Part shown: in pieces, positions 21,101 through 31,285 of the stretch
Position numbering within the stretch: position 1 is the first letter of the stretch
Layout: the number at the start of each line of letters is the position of its first letter
Origin: Histomonas meleagridis
Taxonomy: Eukaryota; Parabasalia; Tritrichomonadida; Dientamoebidae
Direction: 5' to 3'
NCBI GenBank assembly: GCA_020186115.1
Contig: WSYJ01000036.1
Location: 744,001 to 808,000, forward strand
Length of the DNA: 64,000 bases
Translations under genes and position numbers: made by a program
The notes under the pieces: generated by a model
The model's database searches: none
Told to the model about the DNA's origin: nothing
What the model saw: only the letters and a program-made list of their open reading frames with translations

Positions 21101-21479
21101 AATGTTTTTAATAAGATTTTTAATATTAAATATTCGTTAAAACTTGTTGTTAAATTGGTTCGTTTTAATTAATTTTTAAATAGTTTTAGTGTTTTCATTA
21201 ATGAAACATTTGCTAAGTCGAATACATTACAGCATCACTCCAAAGTGATTTAGCTTTAGCTTTTTCGTACGTGCCAACAATATCATTAACATCTACTCAA
21301 TTGTTAACTATTCATGAAACACAAATCATTTTAATTAAATAACAATAACACAACTATTTCATATATTGAAACAAAATTTATTTATTATGCTTGCACAATT
21401 ATAATAATTATGGTGTATATGTATACATGTATAAATGTAAATGAAATGAAAATTAATGATAATAATAAGAGAACAATTA
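21101..21479. other. intergenic, no gene seen
   Basis: Spacer after the PARP gene; no ORF, RNA gene or strong repeat was seen. Confidence 0.45.
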
Positions 21480-21661
21480 TTATTGTTTGATTATTGCATT
21501 CATTATTATCGTTACACTTCTTGTTGTTTTATTAATTCGAACTCGAAACAAAACAACAGAAAATAATTTTAACAAAAAAGAAACCATTTGCGACAAGAAT
21601 TTCAATGAAAAGTATTGAAGAAGATCCTTTTGCAGAAGATAAATTAACTGTAAGAGATTAA
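21480..21661 (+). pseudogene. surface-protein C-terminal tail remnant
   Basis: The plus strand encodes a hydrophobic segment IIIVTLLVVLLIRTRN followed by a basic/polar tail. One frame shift later comes SIEEDPFAEDKLTVRD and a stop. The combination of a transmembrane helix and an acidic DPFA-type tail is typical of trichomonad surface glycoproteins and matches the tail at 36170-36413. Nothing recognisable of the ectodomain remains upstream. Confidence 0.55.
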
Positions 21662-21744
21662 TAAAAAGTTGTAAATTAAATATATAATGAAAATAATGTT
21701 TCCAAATTAAAACCATTTTCATATTGAGTCAATTATTAATTGTT

Positions 21745-21776
21745 AACGTTCATCATATTGCCATTTGTCACTTTTT
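21745..21776 (+). promoter_or_regulatory. AACGTTCA plus TCACTTTTT promoter pair
   Basis: AACGTTCA (21745-21752) and TCACTTTTT (21768-21776) lie 43 and 20 bases before the ATG at 21788. This is the only place in the window where both boxes stand together on one gene, supporting them as two separate core elements. Confidence 0.5.
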
Positions 21777-21787
21777 GTTGGCCTCAA

Positions 21788-23854
21788 ATGCAAAAGGAAG
21801 ATGCTAGGTTCCGCCCTCAATTATTAAAATTTAATGAGATTATTCAAGAACTCAACTCAAGAAACATGAAAAAAGCAGATAAAATGATTTCAACCTTCGC
21901 TAAATCTAAATTCCCCAAAGATTGTCCACCATTTCTTCAAACAGCTCGATCTTTAGAATTTCTTTTCAAGAACCAATTAAAAGAAGCTGTTTTGTTAGCC
22001 AGAGAAGTTGATAAACTTCAACCTACGAACGAACAAATTTTAGACATTATTTCTTTAATTTTCTCATTAACAAACAAAGAAAAAGACAAGTACGCTATCT
22101 TTAGTCGAGAAAGTAAAAGGTTTCCAAACAAGTTAGAAGTTACACTTGAATTTCTATATCTTAATCTTTCAATGTCAAAATTTGCAGAAGCACAATTACT
22201 TGCAATGTCAATTGCAAAACAAATCCTAACAGATTCTTCTTACATGATTGTAGCTATGTGTTGCTATCTTCGAGCTTATCAAGAAACACCAGCTAAATCT
22301 CCACCATTCTTCAAATTTACTGTTTCTTTCTTAGACAAAGTTAAAACACCTAATGTTGATCTTGCAATAATGAAAGTCAATTCACTTATTGAGCTTAAAA
22401 ACTATCAACAAGCATTAGATTATCTTAATGATGAATCTATCAAAAAGCTTCTTGATTTTGACCATATTACATATAACAGACTTAAGATCAAAGCCAACCT
22501 CGCATTAGGTAATACAGATGAAGTTGCCCAAATTGCCGAATCTTTTCTCCGCGAAATCAACTCCGACTCACTTGATGAGTGGAAGCTTGTAGTTAAGTAT
22601 CATAAAGATGCTGAAAAAGTAATAAATGATTTAGCCAATCCGAAATTCCGTGGTCATAGACTTGCACGAATTGAATTATATCTTCAACAAAAGAAAGACA
22701 TCACACCTCTTATAGAAGAATATATTTCAACGTTTGCAAACAGGCCTTTTGTTTTCGGCGACCTTAAGCCATATTTCACCGATGAAGTACTTTCAAAGCT
22801 TTACAACTGCCAGGACACCGTTATCCAAACGTTCGCCACCAACAAGTTTAATGTTGACAAAATTGACACGCCCAAATTAGCCTCTATTTTAGCCGAAGAT
22901 GCAATTCGTCAAAACGACACACAAAAGATGCTTGAAGCAGTTAATGTATGTTCAGAATTTGAGACCAAATGTGATTCACGTATCGCCTTAATTCGATTGT
23001 CAGGACTTTTAGGCCTTACAGTTTATCAAAACAAGTTATGGCATCAACAAAAGTTAGAAGGGATTAATTATTTAAGTTTATCCTCCATATATTTAAATGA
23101 TCATATTCGATCATGGGACTTTAAGTCACTTACGAAACAACTTAATTCCACTGATGATTTTGTTATCAAAAGTCTTCAATCATTTGATAAACATTTACAA
23201 AAGAGTGCCAAAACACAAAGTTATTTAGTTGTTAAAGATGCCATAAGTTTTAAAGGCACAATTGTTAATAACTTAACAAAGTACACATCGTATATAATCA
23301 ATTTATGGTTCAAGATGCTTAAAGACATAAACATTGTATGCGAATATTATCCGGAAGAATTTCTTGAAGACCAATTAGTTGATACACTTGAAGAAAGAAT
23401 TGATTACTCAGTGTTGCCAATATACTTTAATGATGATACATTAAAAGATAAAATATATCCATCGATTCGAAACTTGATAAATGTATTTGATCCAATTGTT
23501 AAGACATTGTTTTATATTAAGTTAAATCCTTCGAAAGTTAATGAACAAATTAATAGAATACAAAATAATAAGGAATGGAAATTATTTGTCGATTTTATAC
23601 AAACAGGAAAAGTTGGCGATATTGAAGATGATGTTAATATTTATGTAATTGGTTCAATCGCAATTGCAAAGAAATTGTTAAATAACAAAGAAAATATCAA
23701 AGATAAATTAATGGAAAAATTAAAAGGGCAGGCAGAAAAGTTAAAAGATAAAATTAATTATCAAAATTTGCCTCAAAATATAATGGATACAATCGAAACA
23801 CAAAAGAATAATATCGATGAGGCTGTAAAAGAGGTTGAAGAAATTTTACAATAA
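21788..23854 (+). CDS. NatB auxiliary subunit (NAA25/Mdm20-like)
   Basis: The ATG at 21788 lies just downstream of the promoter boxes; the longer frame to 21740 begins with TTG. The 688-aa all-helical TPR-type protein starts RFRPQLLKFNEIIQELNSRN and continues with ADKMISTFAK and LAREVDKLQPTNEQ. These match the N-terminal repeats of NAA25, where tandem helices wrap the catalytic NAA20 subunit. NatB acetylates N-termini beginning Met-Asp/Glu/Asn/Gln at the ribosome. Length is shorter than human NAA25 (about 970 aa) but near other protist versions. The C-terminal 60 residues are K/E/N-rich. The stop is TAA. Confidence 0.72.
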   Translation: MQKEDARFRPQLLKFNEIIQELNSRNMKKADKMISTFAKSKFPKDCPPFLQTARSLEFLFKNQLKEAVLLAREVDKLQPTNEQILDIISLIFSLTNKEKDKYAIFSRESKRFPNKLEVTLEFLYLNLSMSKFAEAQLLAMSIAKQILTDSSYMIVAMCCYLRAYQETPAKSPPFFKFTVSFLDKVKTPNVDLAIMKVNSLIELKNYQQALDYLNDESIKKLLDFDHITYNRLKIKANLALGNTDEVAQIAESFLREINSDSLDEWKLVVKYHKDAEKVINDLANPKFRGHRLARIELYLQQKKDITPLIEEYISTFANRPFVFGDLKPYFTDEVLSKLYNCQDTVIQTFATNKFNVDKIDTPKLASILAEDAIRQNDTQKMLEAVNVCSEFETKCDSRIALIRLSGLLGLTVYQNKLWHQQKLEGINYLSLSSIYLNDHIRSWDFKSLTKQLNSTDDFVIKSLQSFDKHLQKSAKTQSYLVVKDAISFKGTIVNNLTKYTSYIINLWFKMLKDINIVCEYYPEEFLEDQLVDTLEERIDYSVLPIYFNDDTLKDKIYPSIRNLINVFDPIVKTLFYIKLNPSKVNEQINRIQNNKEWKLFVDFIQTGKVGDIEDDVNIYVIGSIAIAKKLLNNKENIKDKLMEKLKGQAEKLKDKINYQNLPQNIMDTIETQKNNIDEAVKEVEEILQ

Positions 23855-24089
23855 ATAAATAAATTGATACTTTTGAATACTTTACTTATGAGATAAACGA
23901 TCAATTCAATTTTGAACTTTTGAATACTTTATTACAAATTGAATAATTTGTTTTGTAAACTTTTCAAATTATCGGTGAAGTTAATGATTAACGTCAATAT
24001 TTTGATCTACTTCCAAATGTAAGCATATTCATAACAAAATATCAAATGATAAACTTACTGAAGCTACACTTGTGATTAACGAACCAAGT

Positions 24090-24783
24090 GAATTTTCAGA
24101 AAATCAAAAAGATGAAATAGATATTGTTCTCATTGGAGGTAATGTATACATTTCATGAAATACCTCCAAAAGCATTTGCATATCGGTCTCGTTTAAGGGT
24201 TGTTCATGTTTAAAATCCTGTCACAATAATAGGTGAAAAGCATTTTATGAATGTAAGAGCTTAGATTATATTGAAAATAATGTAATAAATATTGGAAATT
24301 CGTCATTTTGTTTATGTGAGAAATTACATTCAGTAACTTTCGGTAAAAACATTGCAAGAATATGTGAATGGGCATTTGGTTGTTGTACTGATTTAAAGTC
24401 AATTGGTTTATCCAATAGTATAAATTATATAGGTTAATGTGCATTTTCTTCAAGTTCCAAATTCAGTTACAGTAATGACAAACAAACATTTGCACACTGT
24501 AAATTTTTGAAGCATGTTAAACTAGGTTATAGTGTTAAAGCTCCTGAATATCATGCATTTTATTATTGTCAATATCTTTACAAAATTGAACTTGATGAAA
24601 ACCTTACATCAATTGGTGAATCATGTTTTGAAGTTACAGAATTTGTTAACATTACATTACCAAATTCTCTTTTCATAATTTCAGCACGTGCATTTTATCT
24701 ATCCGAATATTTAAGAACAGTAACACTTGGAAGTTCTATTACAGCAATTGAAAAGGAATCGTATTATGAGGAATTGAAGTAAT
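24090..24783 (+). pseudogene. BspA-like leucine-rich repeat remnant
   Basis: Three frames carry pieces of LRR_5 (BspA-like) repeats: IPPKAFAYRSRLRVVHV, CEKLHSVTFGKNIARICEWA, then an open stretch 24507-24783 with YLYKIELDENLTSIGESC and YLRTVTLGSSITAIEKES. Stops and frameshifts separate them. BspA-like proteins are a large trichomonad surface family linked to host or microbe adhesion. No signal peptide or membrane segment remains. The open 91-codon part has no good start context. Confidence 0.8.
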
Positions 24784-25034
24784 GAAATAAATATTTAAAT
24801 AAATTCATACTAATACGGATTTTTTGTTGTAATGAAAATAATATTTATAGATGAAATATTAAAGTTGAAGATATTAAATGATCAGTTTTGAATCTTCTAA
24901 TACAAAGAAAATGCATCTCATCATTAGATACGCTTTATTTAGCTTTAATTTTTGCTTATATCTTATTCGAATATCAATATTATATAAGAAGATTATGATC
25001 GCAAATAAGATAGATTTTAATTAAATTTACTAGT

Positions 25035-25622
25035 TTAATATGTAATACATACCTCTTTTTCTTTTTTCTTTTCTTTTCTCTTTTTGCTATCTTTTCTAAT
25101 CAATCTTACAACAGTAGAAAATGCTTCTTCTATATTTATATTCATTTTTGCCGAAGTTTCGAAGAATTCTGCACCAGTTCTTTGTGCAAGATCTAGGCCC
25201 TCAGCTTGGCTGACAATACGTTGTTCTTCGAGATCACATCTATTTCCACAAATGACAAGAGGAGTATTCTTGCCAAGTTCATTTCTTGTTTCAATGAGAT
25301 TCATGCATTGAGATTCAACTTTTTTAAAATAATATAATTGTTGATCATCAATAGGATAAACAGCAACAAATCCATCACAATCTCCATAAATTTTGTCTCG
25401 GAATGCTTTAAATTCCATACTTTCTTGTACAAAAAATTCAAGTTTTGCTTCTTTGCCATCTACAGTTAAAAAATACGTTGGATAATCATGATCAACGGGA
25501 TATGTTGCTGGGAGCTTTTTATATATGAGTTGGCTAACTAATGAATTTTTTCCACGATTTCCAAACACATAAATCACATAGCTTTTTTCTTTTTTCTTTT
25601 TTCTTTTTTCTTCCATTTCCAT
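25035..25622 (-). CDS. degenerate Ras-like small GTPase with lysine-rich tail
   Basis: The product is 195 aa. The P-loop is GNRGKNS instead of GxxxxGKS/T. Switch II is FFVQESMEF in place of DTAGQE. G4 (CGNRCDLE) and G5 (ETSAK) are kept. A lysine-rich stretch (KKRKEKKKEKE) precedes C-terminal CITY, so membrane attachment by prenylation plus a polybasic patch is plausible. The N-terminus also has a lysine run. It shares IVICGNK/RCDLEE and the altered switch II with the gene at 5343, defining a local family that has kept the guanine-binding half and lost the phosphate-binding half. Confidence 0.78.
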   Translation of the reverse strand: MEMEEKRKKKKEKSYVIYVFGNRGKNSLVSQLIYKKLPATYPVDHDYPTYFLTVDGKEAKLEFFVQESMEFKAFRDKIYGDCDGFVAVYPIDDQQLYYFKKVESQCMNLIETRNELGKNTPLVICGNRCDLEEQRIVSQAEGLDLAQRTGAEFFETSAKMNINIEEAFSTVVRLIRKDSKKRKEKKKEKEVCITY

Positions 25623-25713
25623 TTCAGTATAAACGGTTTATCTGTATTCAATTTCAACAAGTTTATACAAAAAGTGGTGCATGATATACAATACGTTAAG
25701 GCATAAATACTAA

Positions 25714-26421
25714 ATGGCAAATCCATTAGTCAATCTAGCTGCAATTGGTCATGACCTTCGAAAGTTTTCATTAAGTAAACTCCCAACTAGTCTTGAAAGA
25801 GTTGCTTTAATATTTATCAACATGAAAACACATAAAGGTCAACAATCGCCAAAAGCTGCTCTCAAAATGGGGAAGCTAGCACACTATATGGAGCTTAAGA
25901 TTTATTATATCATTGATCCAACAACAGACGAGTTTATAGATATAATGCAACATTTTGTTACACGTGTTTCTGAATATTTGTTTATATTTTCTGTTGCAAC
26001 TGTAATTGATCAGAAGTTTAACAACCAACCAGCTCAAATCCAAATGAAAGATGGATATGCAGATTCACAATTAATTGGTGATTTGTTCAATTCAAAAGAT
26101 CCTGAAAGTAGGATATGCTTCTTGATGGATGGTGTGAATAATCCAAATGAATGGACACCTTCTAAATTAGGACTTAAACGTTCTGGTGTTTTGATTATGG
26201 CACCATATCCTGACCCTGCTAAGAAAAGCGTTCAACAATTCGACTCAACTGCGGAATCTTTGTTTGCTTTGGAGGTTGATAAGATATATAAAGAAGGTCC
26301 AGAAATGACTGGAGCTAATTTGGCAAAAGCTGTTTCAGAAGAACTTAAACCATTTGGAATGAAAGTTTTCGTAGAGTCATATCCTCCAGAATTTGCAACA
26401 GAGCTTAGTTTCTCGATATAA
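25714..26421 (+). CDS. caspase-fold pseudoenzyme (metacaspase-like), tentative
   Basis: The 235-aa protein has the strand/helix rhythm of a clan CD p20 domain: RVALIFINMKTHKG, KMGKLAHYMELKIYYI, LFIFSVATV, MKDGYADSQLIGDLF and RICFLMDGVNNPNEW. Where active metacaspases have SGHG the sequence reads SVATV, and where they have DxCxSG it reads DGVNNP, so neither catalytic His nor Cys is present. If the fold assignment holds, it is a non-catalytic member that may regulate or bind. The alternative is an unrelated alpha/beta protein. The ATG at 25714 is the first in frame. Confidence 0.45.
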   Translation: MANPLVNLAAIGHDLRKFSLSKLPTSLERVALIFINMKTHKGQQSPKAALKMGKLAHYMELKIYYIIDPTTDEFIDIMQHFVTRVSEYLFIFSVATVIDQKFNNQPAQIQMKDGYADSQLIGDLFNSKDPESRICFLMDGVNNPNEWTPSKLGLKRSGVLIMAPYPDPAKKSVQQFDSTAESLFALEVDKIYKEGPEMTGANLAKAVSEELKPFGMKVFVESYPPEFATELSFSI

Positions 26422-26457
26422 AAATTCATTAAAAAAAATTTTTAAATCAAAATGAAT

Positions 26458-26802
26458 TTAGACATGTGGTGGTTCAACGCCCATAACTTGACAAACTTCT
26501 TGCGCAATTTGACAACGGATTTTCCTGAGACTTTCAAGTGGATTTTGTTCATCAATCTCTAAAGGTGGTAAAGTTGATGGATCCGGTGCTGGTTTCACTG
26601 CTTCAATTGTTTGTGTGATTATTTTTTCGAACTTTTGGAATTGATCTTCTGGAAGAAGTTCTTTTAATTGTTGAATAAGAAGTAGACGTTGGGTATTTCT
26701 TTCATCAATTTGCTCATCAAATTCACGCACTGATTGCATTACTTTGTCTACTTCAGCACGAAGTTGCTGAATATCAGGTGGACTTGAATCAATGGGCTGC
26801 AT
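26458..26802 (-). CDS. small coiled-coil protein, unknown
   Basis: The 114-aa protein has a heptad-rich helix at residues 12-60 (IQQLRAEVDKVMQSVREFDE), a proline-rich hinge (KPAPDPSTLPPLE) and a second short helix. No family was recognised. It is divergent from the gene at 26867 with 64 bases between the start codons, so they probably share a promoter region. Confidence 0.6.
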   Translation of the reverse strand: MQPIDSSPPDIQQLRAEVDKVMQSVREFDEQIDERNTQRLLLIQQLKELLPEDQFQKFEKIITQTIEAVKPAPDPSTLPPLEIDEQNPLESLRKIRCQIAQEVCQVMGVEPPHV

Positions 26803-26866
26803 TTTATGAAAATAATAAACGGATGACAGACCTTTAATCGACCGTTTAAAAACACGTTAAACCCCA
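26803..26866. promoter_or_regulatory. 64-bp divergent promoter
   Basis: The whole gap between two opposite ATGs. It holds AAACGG, GACCGTTT and ACGTTA, variants of the AACGTT/AACGGTT box, in both orientations. Confidence 0.45.
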
Positions 26867-29473
26867 ATGAGCGGGGAAACAGAAGAAGATCAAAAACAAA
26901 ATAAAGATAACACACAGAAAAATACAGATAATAGTGATCATGAAAATGCAGTTTCGGATAAAAAAGATAACTCACATTCTGATAAAAAAAAAATTGAATC
27001 ACATAAACATGAAAGTTCTTCGAGCAGTAGTTCAAAAAAAGAAACTAACACAGACATAGACAACGAGGATTCAATTTTTTCTTCGAGTTTATCAGAAAAA
27101 ATACAGGCAAAAAAAGATGCTACTCCAGGTATTACAAAAAATACTAAAGACAAAGAACAGAAAGAAGATCAAAATGAAATTTATGATCAAGAAAAACTCC
27201 AAATTCAAATAGTCAAAAAAGATAAAAATGAATTTTCTTCACATGAAATTTTTAGCAGCAGCAATTCCCTTATACAAGAAAGCAAAAAAGAAGACACCAA
27301 AAATAGTTTTGGTAAAGAACAAAAAGTTGAAAGTTCTATATCATCAGATAAAGAAACCAAACAACAAAAATCAAATAAAAAAGATACAAAACCTCTAAAA
27401 ATCGATCTTAAAACAATGGAACAAGAAACTCCCCAAAAAGAGCAAAAAGATGAAGATTCACTATCTTCAGATAAAGAAGCATTACAAAAAAATTCTAATA
27501 AAAACGATTTATCATCCCCTAAAATTGACCATAGCTTAAACAAACAAGAAACCTCACGTAAAGAACAAAAAGATGAAAACTCAACATCATCAAATAAAGA
27601 AGTAGAACGACAAAATGCAAATAAAAACGACATAAAACCTCCAAAAATAGATCTCAAAGCAAATGAAACTGCTCCAAAAGTACCAAAAAATGAAGATTCA
27701 CCATCATCAAAACTTGCAAAATCAAACAAAGCAAATCCAAAACCACCAAAAATAAATATTAAATCATCACCAAAAGGACAAATAACATCCGATAATGAAA
27801 GCAAAAGCTCAAGTAAATCCAAAAGTAGTTCACGAACTAACAAAAGCGTATTTGAGACAGATGTACCAAATGCTCAACATGCATCTGATGATTCCGATGA
27901 TAATTATACTCATTATCAATCCAGAGGAATTTCTATAGATAATTATGACCCTAATAATCGCCGACGTTTTACTGATCCACTTACCAATCAAGCGATTCGT
28001 AATTTAGGCGTTTCATTAGAAGAACTTTTTTATCCAACCGAAAATGACTTAATGCGTTATACACGTGATAAGTCATTAAAAGATGTCGTACGTCAACAAC
28101 TTATCGAAAGAGCAGATCGTACTGCAGAAGATGTACGAAATGAACGCGATCGAATTTCTAAACTTCCACCATCACGAACAGATTATGTAATACGCGATGC
28201 AAAGATCGAAGAAATGACACAAAGAACAAAAGAATTCGCTCGTTTAGAACGCGAACGAATGTCACGAATAAAAGAACAAAACAAAAGAGAAGCTGAACAA
28301 ATAATTCTTGCGATGTTAATCGAAAAGGAAATGATTCAAGAAGGAATCGATCAAAGAGAAGCAGAACAACAAAAGAAAATCGAACATGAAAAAGCAGTTC
28401 GAGAAAAAGCGCGTAAAGAAAAGCAACGACAACTCGAACGTATGAAAGAATTAGAACTTGCTGACATAGAGAACAAGAAGAAATATGAGAAAAGGAAAAA
28501 AGAAGAGGAAGAACAAGAAAAACGATTTCTTCAACATAAACGCGAAGTTGAAGAAAAGAAGAAACAACATTATAAAGAAATCGAGCAAGAAAGACAACGT
28601 AAAAGTATTGATGCACAAATCTTTCATCAACAACAAGAAGAAAAACGTCGTAAAGAATATGACGAATTACAGAAGCAAATCCAAGAACGAGAAGTCGCAT
28701 TAGCATTACAGAAGCAAAAGAAACAAGAAGCACTAAAAGAAAAAGCGCGAATTGCAGAACAAGAACGTGTTGCACGATTAGCAGCGATACAACAAAATCA
28801 ACAACGGAAAATCGAAGAGAAACGAATTAAAACTAATGTAAAGAATCAACGTCAAGAAGAAACATATCGACAAATCCAAATCAAAAGAAGACAAGAATTA
28901 GAGAAACAAAAACAAGAGAATGAAAAGAAACAATTACAAAGTCAAGAAATTCGTGTAACAAAATATCAAGAAAAAGAGAAGAAGAAACTTGAAGATTTTA
29001 GAAATAAGGAACAGAAATCTACAAAATATTATCAAGAAAAAATAGAAGAAGAAGCAATGAGAAGAAAAAGAATTGCAATCGAACAACAAATAAAAAGAGA
29101 AGAAAGAAAAATGGTCGCAAACAGATTATTAAAAAGAAAGGAATCGGAAACTCTTGAGACACAAAAACAATACGAAAACAGAATTAGAATGATAGCACAG
29201 AAAGAACAAATGAAAATTAAGTTGACAAACGATTCTCAATTAATGAGAAATCAACTCGAAAGAGAAAAAGATATGTTACAAAATGGTTTAATATCTACGG
29301 CGGATTTAAGGAAAAAAGATAATAAGCAAATTAAATCATTGGCTGAAAATTTGGGAATCGATTTAAAGGCATTGGAAGAAAAAGCAAAACTAGCAAGAAG
29401 AGGATTAAAAGGAGGAGTTAGATCATCACTTCCACCTGTTAGACAACCATCAGTAATGTCAGATAAGAAATAA
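26867..29473 (+). CDS. long coiled-coil protein with charged repeat N-terminus
   Basis: The product is 868 aa. Residues 1-320 are low complexity (S, K, E, D, N, Q) and include imperfect blocks of about 45 residues carrying KEQKDE-S-SS-KE and PPKIDLK motifs. Residues 360-430 hold the only compact sequence (DPLTNQAIRNLGVSLEELF, DVVRQQLIERADRT). Residues 430-845 form an almost unbroken K/E/Q/R single alpha-helix or coiled coil. Such proteins are common in the trichomonad cytoskeleton (costa, pelta, axostyle), but no family was identified and that location is a guess. The stop is TAA. Confidence 0.7.
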   Translation: MSGETEEDQKQNKDNTQKNTDNSDHENAVSDKKDNSHSDKKKIESHKHESSSSSSSKKETNTDIDNEDSIFSSSLSEKIQAKKDATPGITKNTKDKEQKEDQNEIYDQEKLQIQIVKKDKNEFSSHEIFSSSNSLIQESKKEDTKNSFGKEQKVESSISSDKETKQQKSNKKDTKPLKIDLKTMEQETPQKEQKDEDSLSSDKEALQKNSNKNDLSSPKIDHSLNKQETSRKEQKDENSTSSNKEVERQNANKNDIKPPKIDLKANETAPKVPKNEDSPSSKLAKSNKANPKPPKINIKSSPKGQITSDNESKSSSKSKSSSRTNKSVFETDVPNAQHASDDSDDNYTHYQSRGISIDNYDPNNRRRFTDPLTNQAIRNLGVSLEELFYPTENDLMRYTRDKSLKDVVRQQLIERADRTAEDVRNERDRISKLPPSRTDYVIRDAKIEEMTQRTKEFARLERERMSRIKEQNKREAEQIILAMLIEKEMIQEGIDQREAEQQKKIEHEKAVREKARKEKQRQLERMKELELADIENKKKYEKRKKEEEEQEKRFLQHKREVEEKKKQHYKEIEQERQRKSIDAQIFHQQQEEKRRKEYDELQKQIQEREVALALQKQKKQEALKEKARIAEQERVARLAAIQQNQQRKIEEKRIKTNVKNQRQEETYRQIQIKRRQELEKQKQENEKKQLQSQEIRVTKYQEKEKKKLEDFRNKEQKSTKYYQEKIEEEAMRRKRIAIEQQIKREERKMVANRLLKRKESETLETQKQYENRIRMIAQKEQMKIKLTNDSQLMRNQLEREKDMLQNGLISTADLRKKDNKQIKSLAENLGIDLKALEEKAKLARRGLKGGVRSSLPPVRQPSVMSDKK

Positions 29474-29503
29474 TGAAATTATGAGAAATAGTAAACGATA
29501 TTA

Positions 29504-29869
29504 TTATTTGGACTTCCTTAAATGTTGAAGATGAAGAGTTGCTTGAATTTGATGGATAACTGTTTCACATGATTCTAATGAAACAAAAGGTTTGAAAACT
29601 TTTGGGGCAACTTTAAATCGATTACAATTTTTTTTCTTCGATAAAAGTGAATGTGCTTCTGCATCAATATATTGTTCATAGTTAGACATTACATCTTCAA
29701 ATGATATTATTCCATTGATTTCTTCGTTGATTGATGGACCTTCAGCAGGATAACTTAAAGGAGATTGAATATTATAATCGAAATCATTTAGCTGTGTTTG
29801 CTGCTTATTGTCTTGAGCATTAGCCTTATGATCAAATATACCAAAAACTTCGTCGATCCCTTCGAACAT
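29504..29869 (-). CDS. hypothetical protein, 121 aa
   Basis: An unrecognised protein starting MFEGIDEVFGIFDHKANAQD. It has an acidic central part and a basic stretch LLSKKKNCNRFKVAPKVF, and a helix (CETVIHQIQATLHLQHLRKS) near the C-terminus. It sits tail-to-tail with the coiled-coil gene (30 bases between stops), a spacing typical of real genes here. No signal peptide or membrane segment was seen. Confidence 0.5.
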   Translation of the reverse strand: MFEGIDEVFGIFDHKANAQDNKQQTQLNDFDYNIQSPLSYPAEGPSINEEINGIISFEDVMSNYEQYIDAEAHSLLSKKKNCNRFKVAPKVFKPFVSLESCETVIHQIQATLHLQHLRKSK

Positions 29870-30061
29870 CTGAAAAATAAATCAAACGAAGCCGTTTTCA
29901 ATTTCAGAATTATGGCGCCAATTTGCCCGCCAACGTCAAACAAATCGCCCGGAAGATAAACCGCTGAAATAAAATCAGACACTTTTTGAGCTTGTCAATT
30001 CCCTTTGTAACGTAGTTAAAAAAGTTCGAGGGAAAAGTGTCGTTTTTGTACGTTAAGAGAA

Positions 30062-31216
30062 ATGGACTTTTGGGGATATTTCGATGCAACAGAAGAAAAC
30101 TTTGCGCAAGAAAAAGAAGATATCCTTTATAAAATTGATAGCTTAGGTGAATCTTGGGATTTAGCAATACATCTTGATCAAGTAGCAATTCAAAAATCTC
30201 AGGAATTAATGAACTTAAAAAAAATTTTAAGAAAAGGAAACTTACAAATTTTGAGAACGAAAGAAGAATGTCTTATAATGGAATTAAAAAACGCAGAACT
30301 TGCTTTTCAAGTTCGAAAATTACAATCTGAAATATCAAGACTTCTTCCATATGTTCCTTCAAATATTCCCAGCACAGATTATCACATGTCATTAGAACAA
30401 AATCTACCACAAGAAGAACCAAAACTTGTTTGTGATTCTGATTCCAAATTCCTCAAAGCACAAAAAAAAATTCGGGAAAAATGGATTTACCTTCAACGTC
30501 TTCAAGACCGAGTCTTTGAAGAAGATCTAAAAAGTATAAGTGAAGATAATGAACAATGGGAAAAGTTTTCTTCTGATTTTAAATCTCATAACCATAGCAC
30601 ACATCAAATGATTGACCAGCAACTTTCTTCCTTAACCAATAAGACTAATGAACTTCGGAACAATTATGATGATTTAGTTCGGAAGAAATCAGAACAATTA
30701 AAAAAACTTGAGAAAAAATACGAAGAAATTCAAGAGAAATCCAAATCGAACCTCACATTTTTAAGTGAAAAATCGCTTAATGAAAGAGATAAGATTCGAA
30801 ATGATGCATCTGAACAATGCAATATTGTAAGAAGTAGAGTACGCGAAATCGAACGAAAGAATTTAGTTCGTGTAAGTCATATGAAAGAAAAAGATAACAT
30901 TTTGCAACGAAAAGAAAATGATTTAGTGCAAGAAACAGATGAATTAAGTAGTGATATCGAGAAAATTATAAACATAAATAAAGGAATTGCTGACGAAGGA
31001 GCAGCAAGAATTAAAAGTCTTGAAAATCAATTAAACGCAATTATTTCTGCTACAACAGCGGTGCCAAATGAAAACGATATTGTACATGAAAGGATCTTGA
31101 ACGCAGTATCAACAGCTATAGGAAAACATGCGAGAAGCGCTCGGAACGTAGAAAATGTTAATTTACAAATACAAAGTTTGAATAAGAAGAAAAAAATTCT
31201 GAGAGAACATTGCTAA
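30062..31216 (+). CDS. coiled-coil protein, unknown
   Basis: The 384-aa protein starts MDFWGYFDATEENFAQEKED. Heptad-type helices cover residues 45-105 and 135-380 (LKNAELAFQVRKLQSEISRL, QQLSSLTNKTNELRNNYDDL), broken near 108-130 by a proline/serine linker. Mostly charged and probably cytoskeletal or centrosomal (inference). No family was recognised. The GTCGTTTTTG sequence about 30 bases before the ATG may be an initiator variant. Confidence 0.65.
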   Translation: MDFWGYFDATEENFAQEKEDILYKIDSLGESWDLAIHLDQVAIQKSQELMNLKKILRKGNLQILRTKEECLIMELKNAELAFQVRKLQSEISRLLPYVPSNIPSTDYHMSLEQNLPQEEPKLVCDSDSKFLKAQKKIREKWIYLQRLQDRVFEEDLKSISEDNEQWEKFSSDFKSHNHSTHQMIDQQLSSLTNKTNELRNNYDDLVRKKSEQLKKLEKKYEEIQEKSKSNLTFLSEKSLNERDKIRNDASEQCNIVRSRVREIERKNLVRVSHMKEKDNILQRKENDLVQETDELSSDIEKIININKGIADEGAARIKSLENQLNAIISATTAVPNENDIVHERILNAVSTAIGKHARSARNVENVNLQIQSLNKKKKILREHC

Positions 31217-31285
31217 TTGGTTATTAACTCGTTAAAAAAATTGTATATTCATTGATTTCAGCTTGAAAAACTGGTGTTTTTGCAG

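Noticed and set aside
28158-28775. Minus-strand frame opposite the coiled-coil protein
   Set aside because: Leu/Phe/Val-rich translation is the reverse of Lys/Glu/Gln codons; shadow frame.
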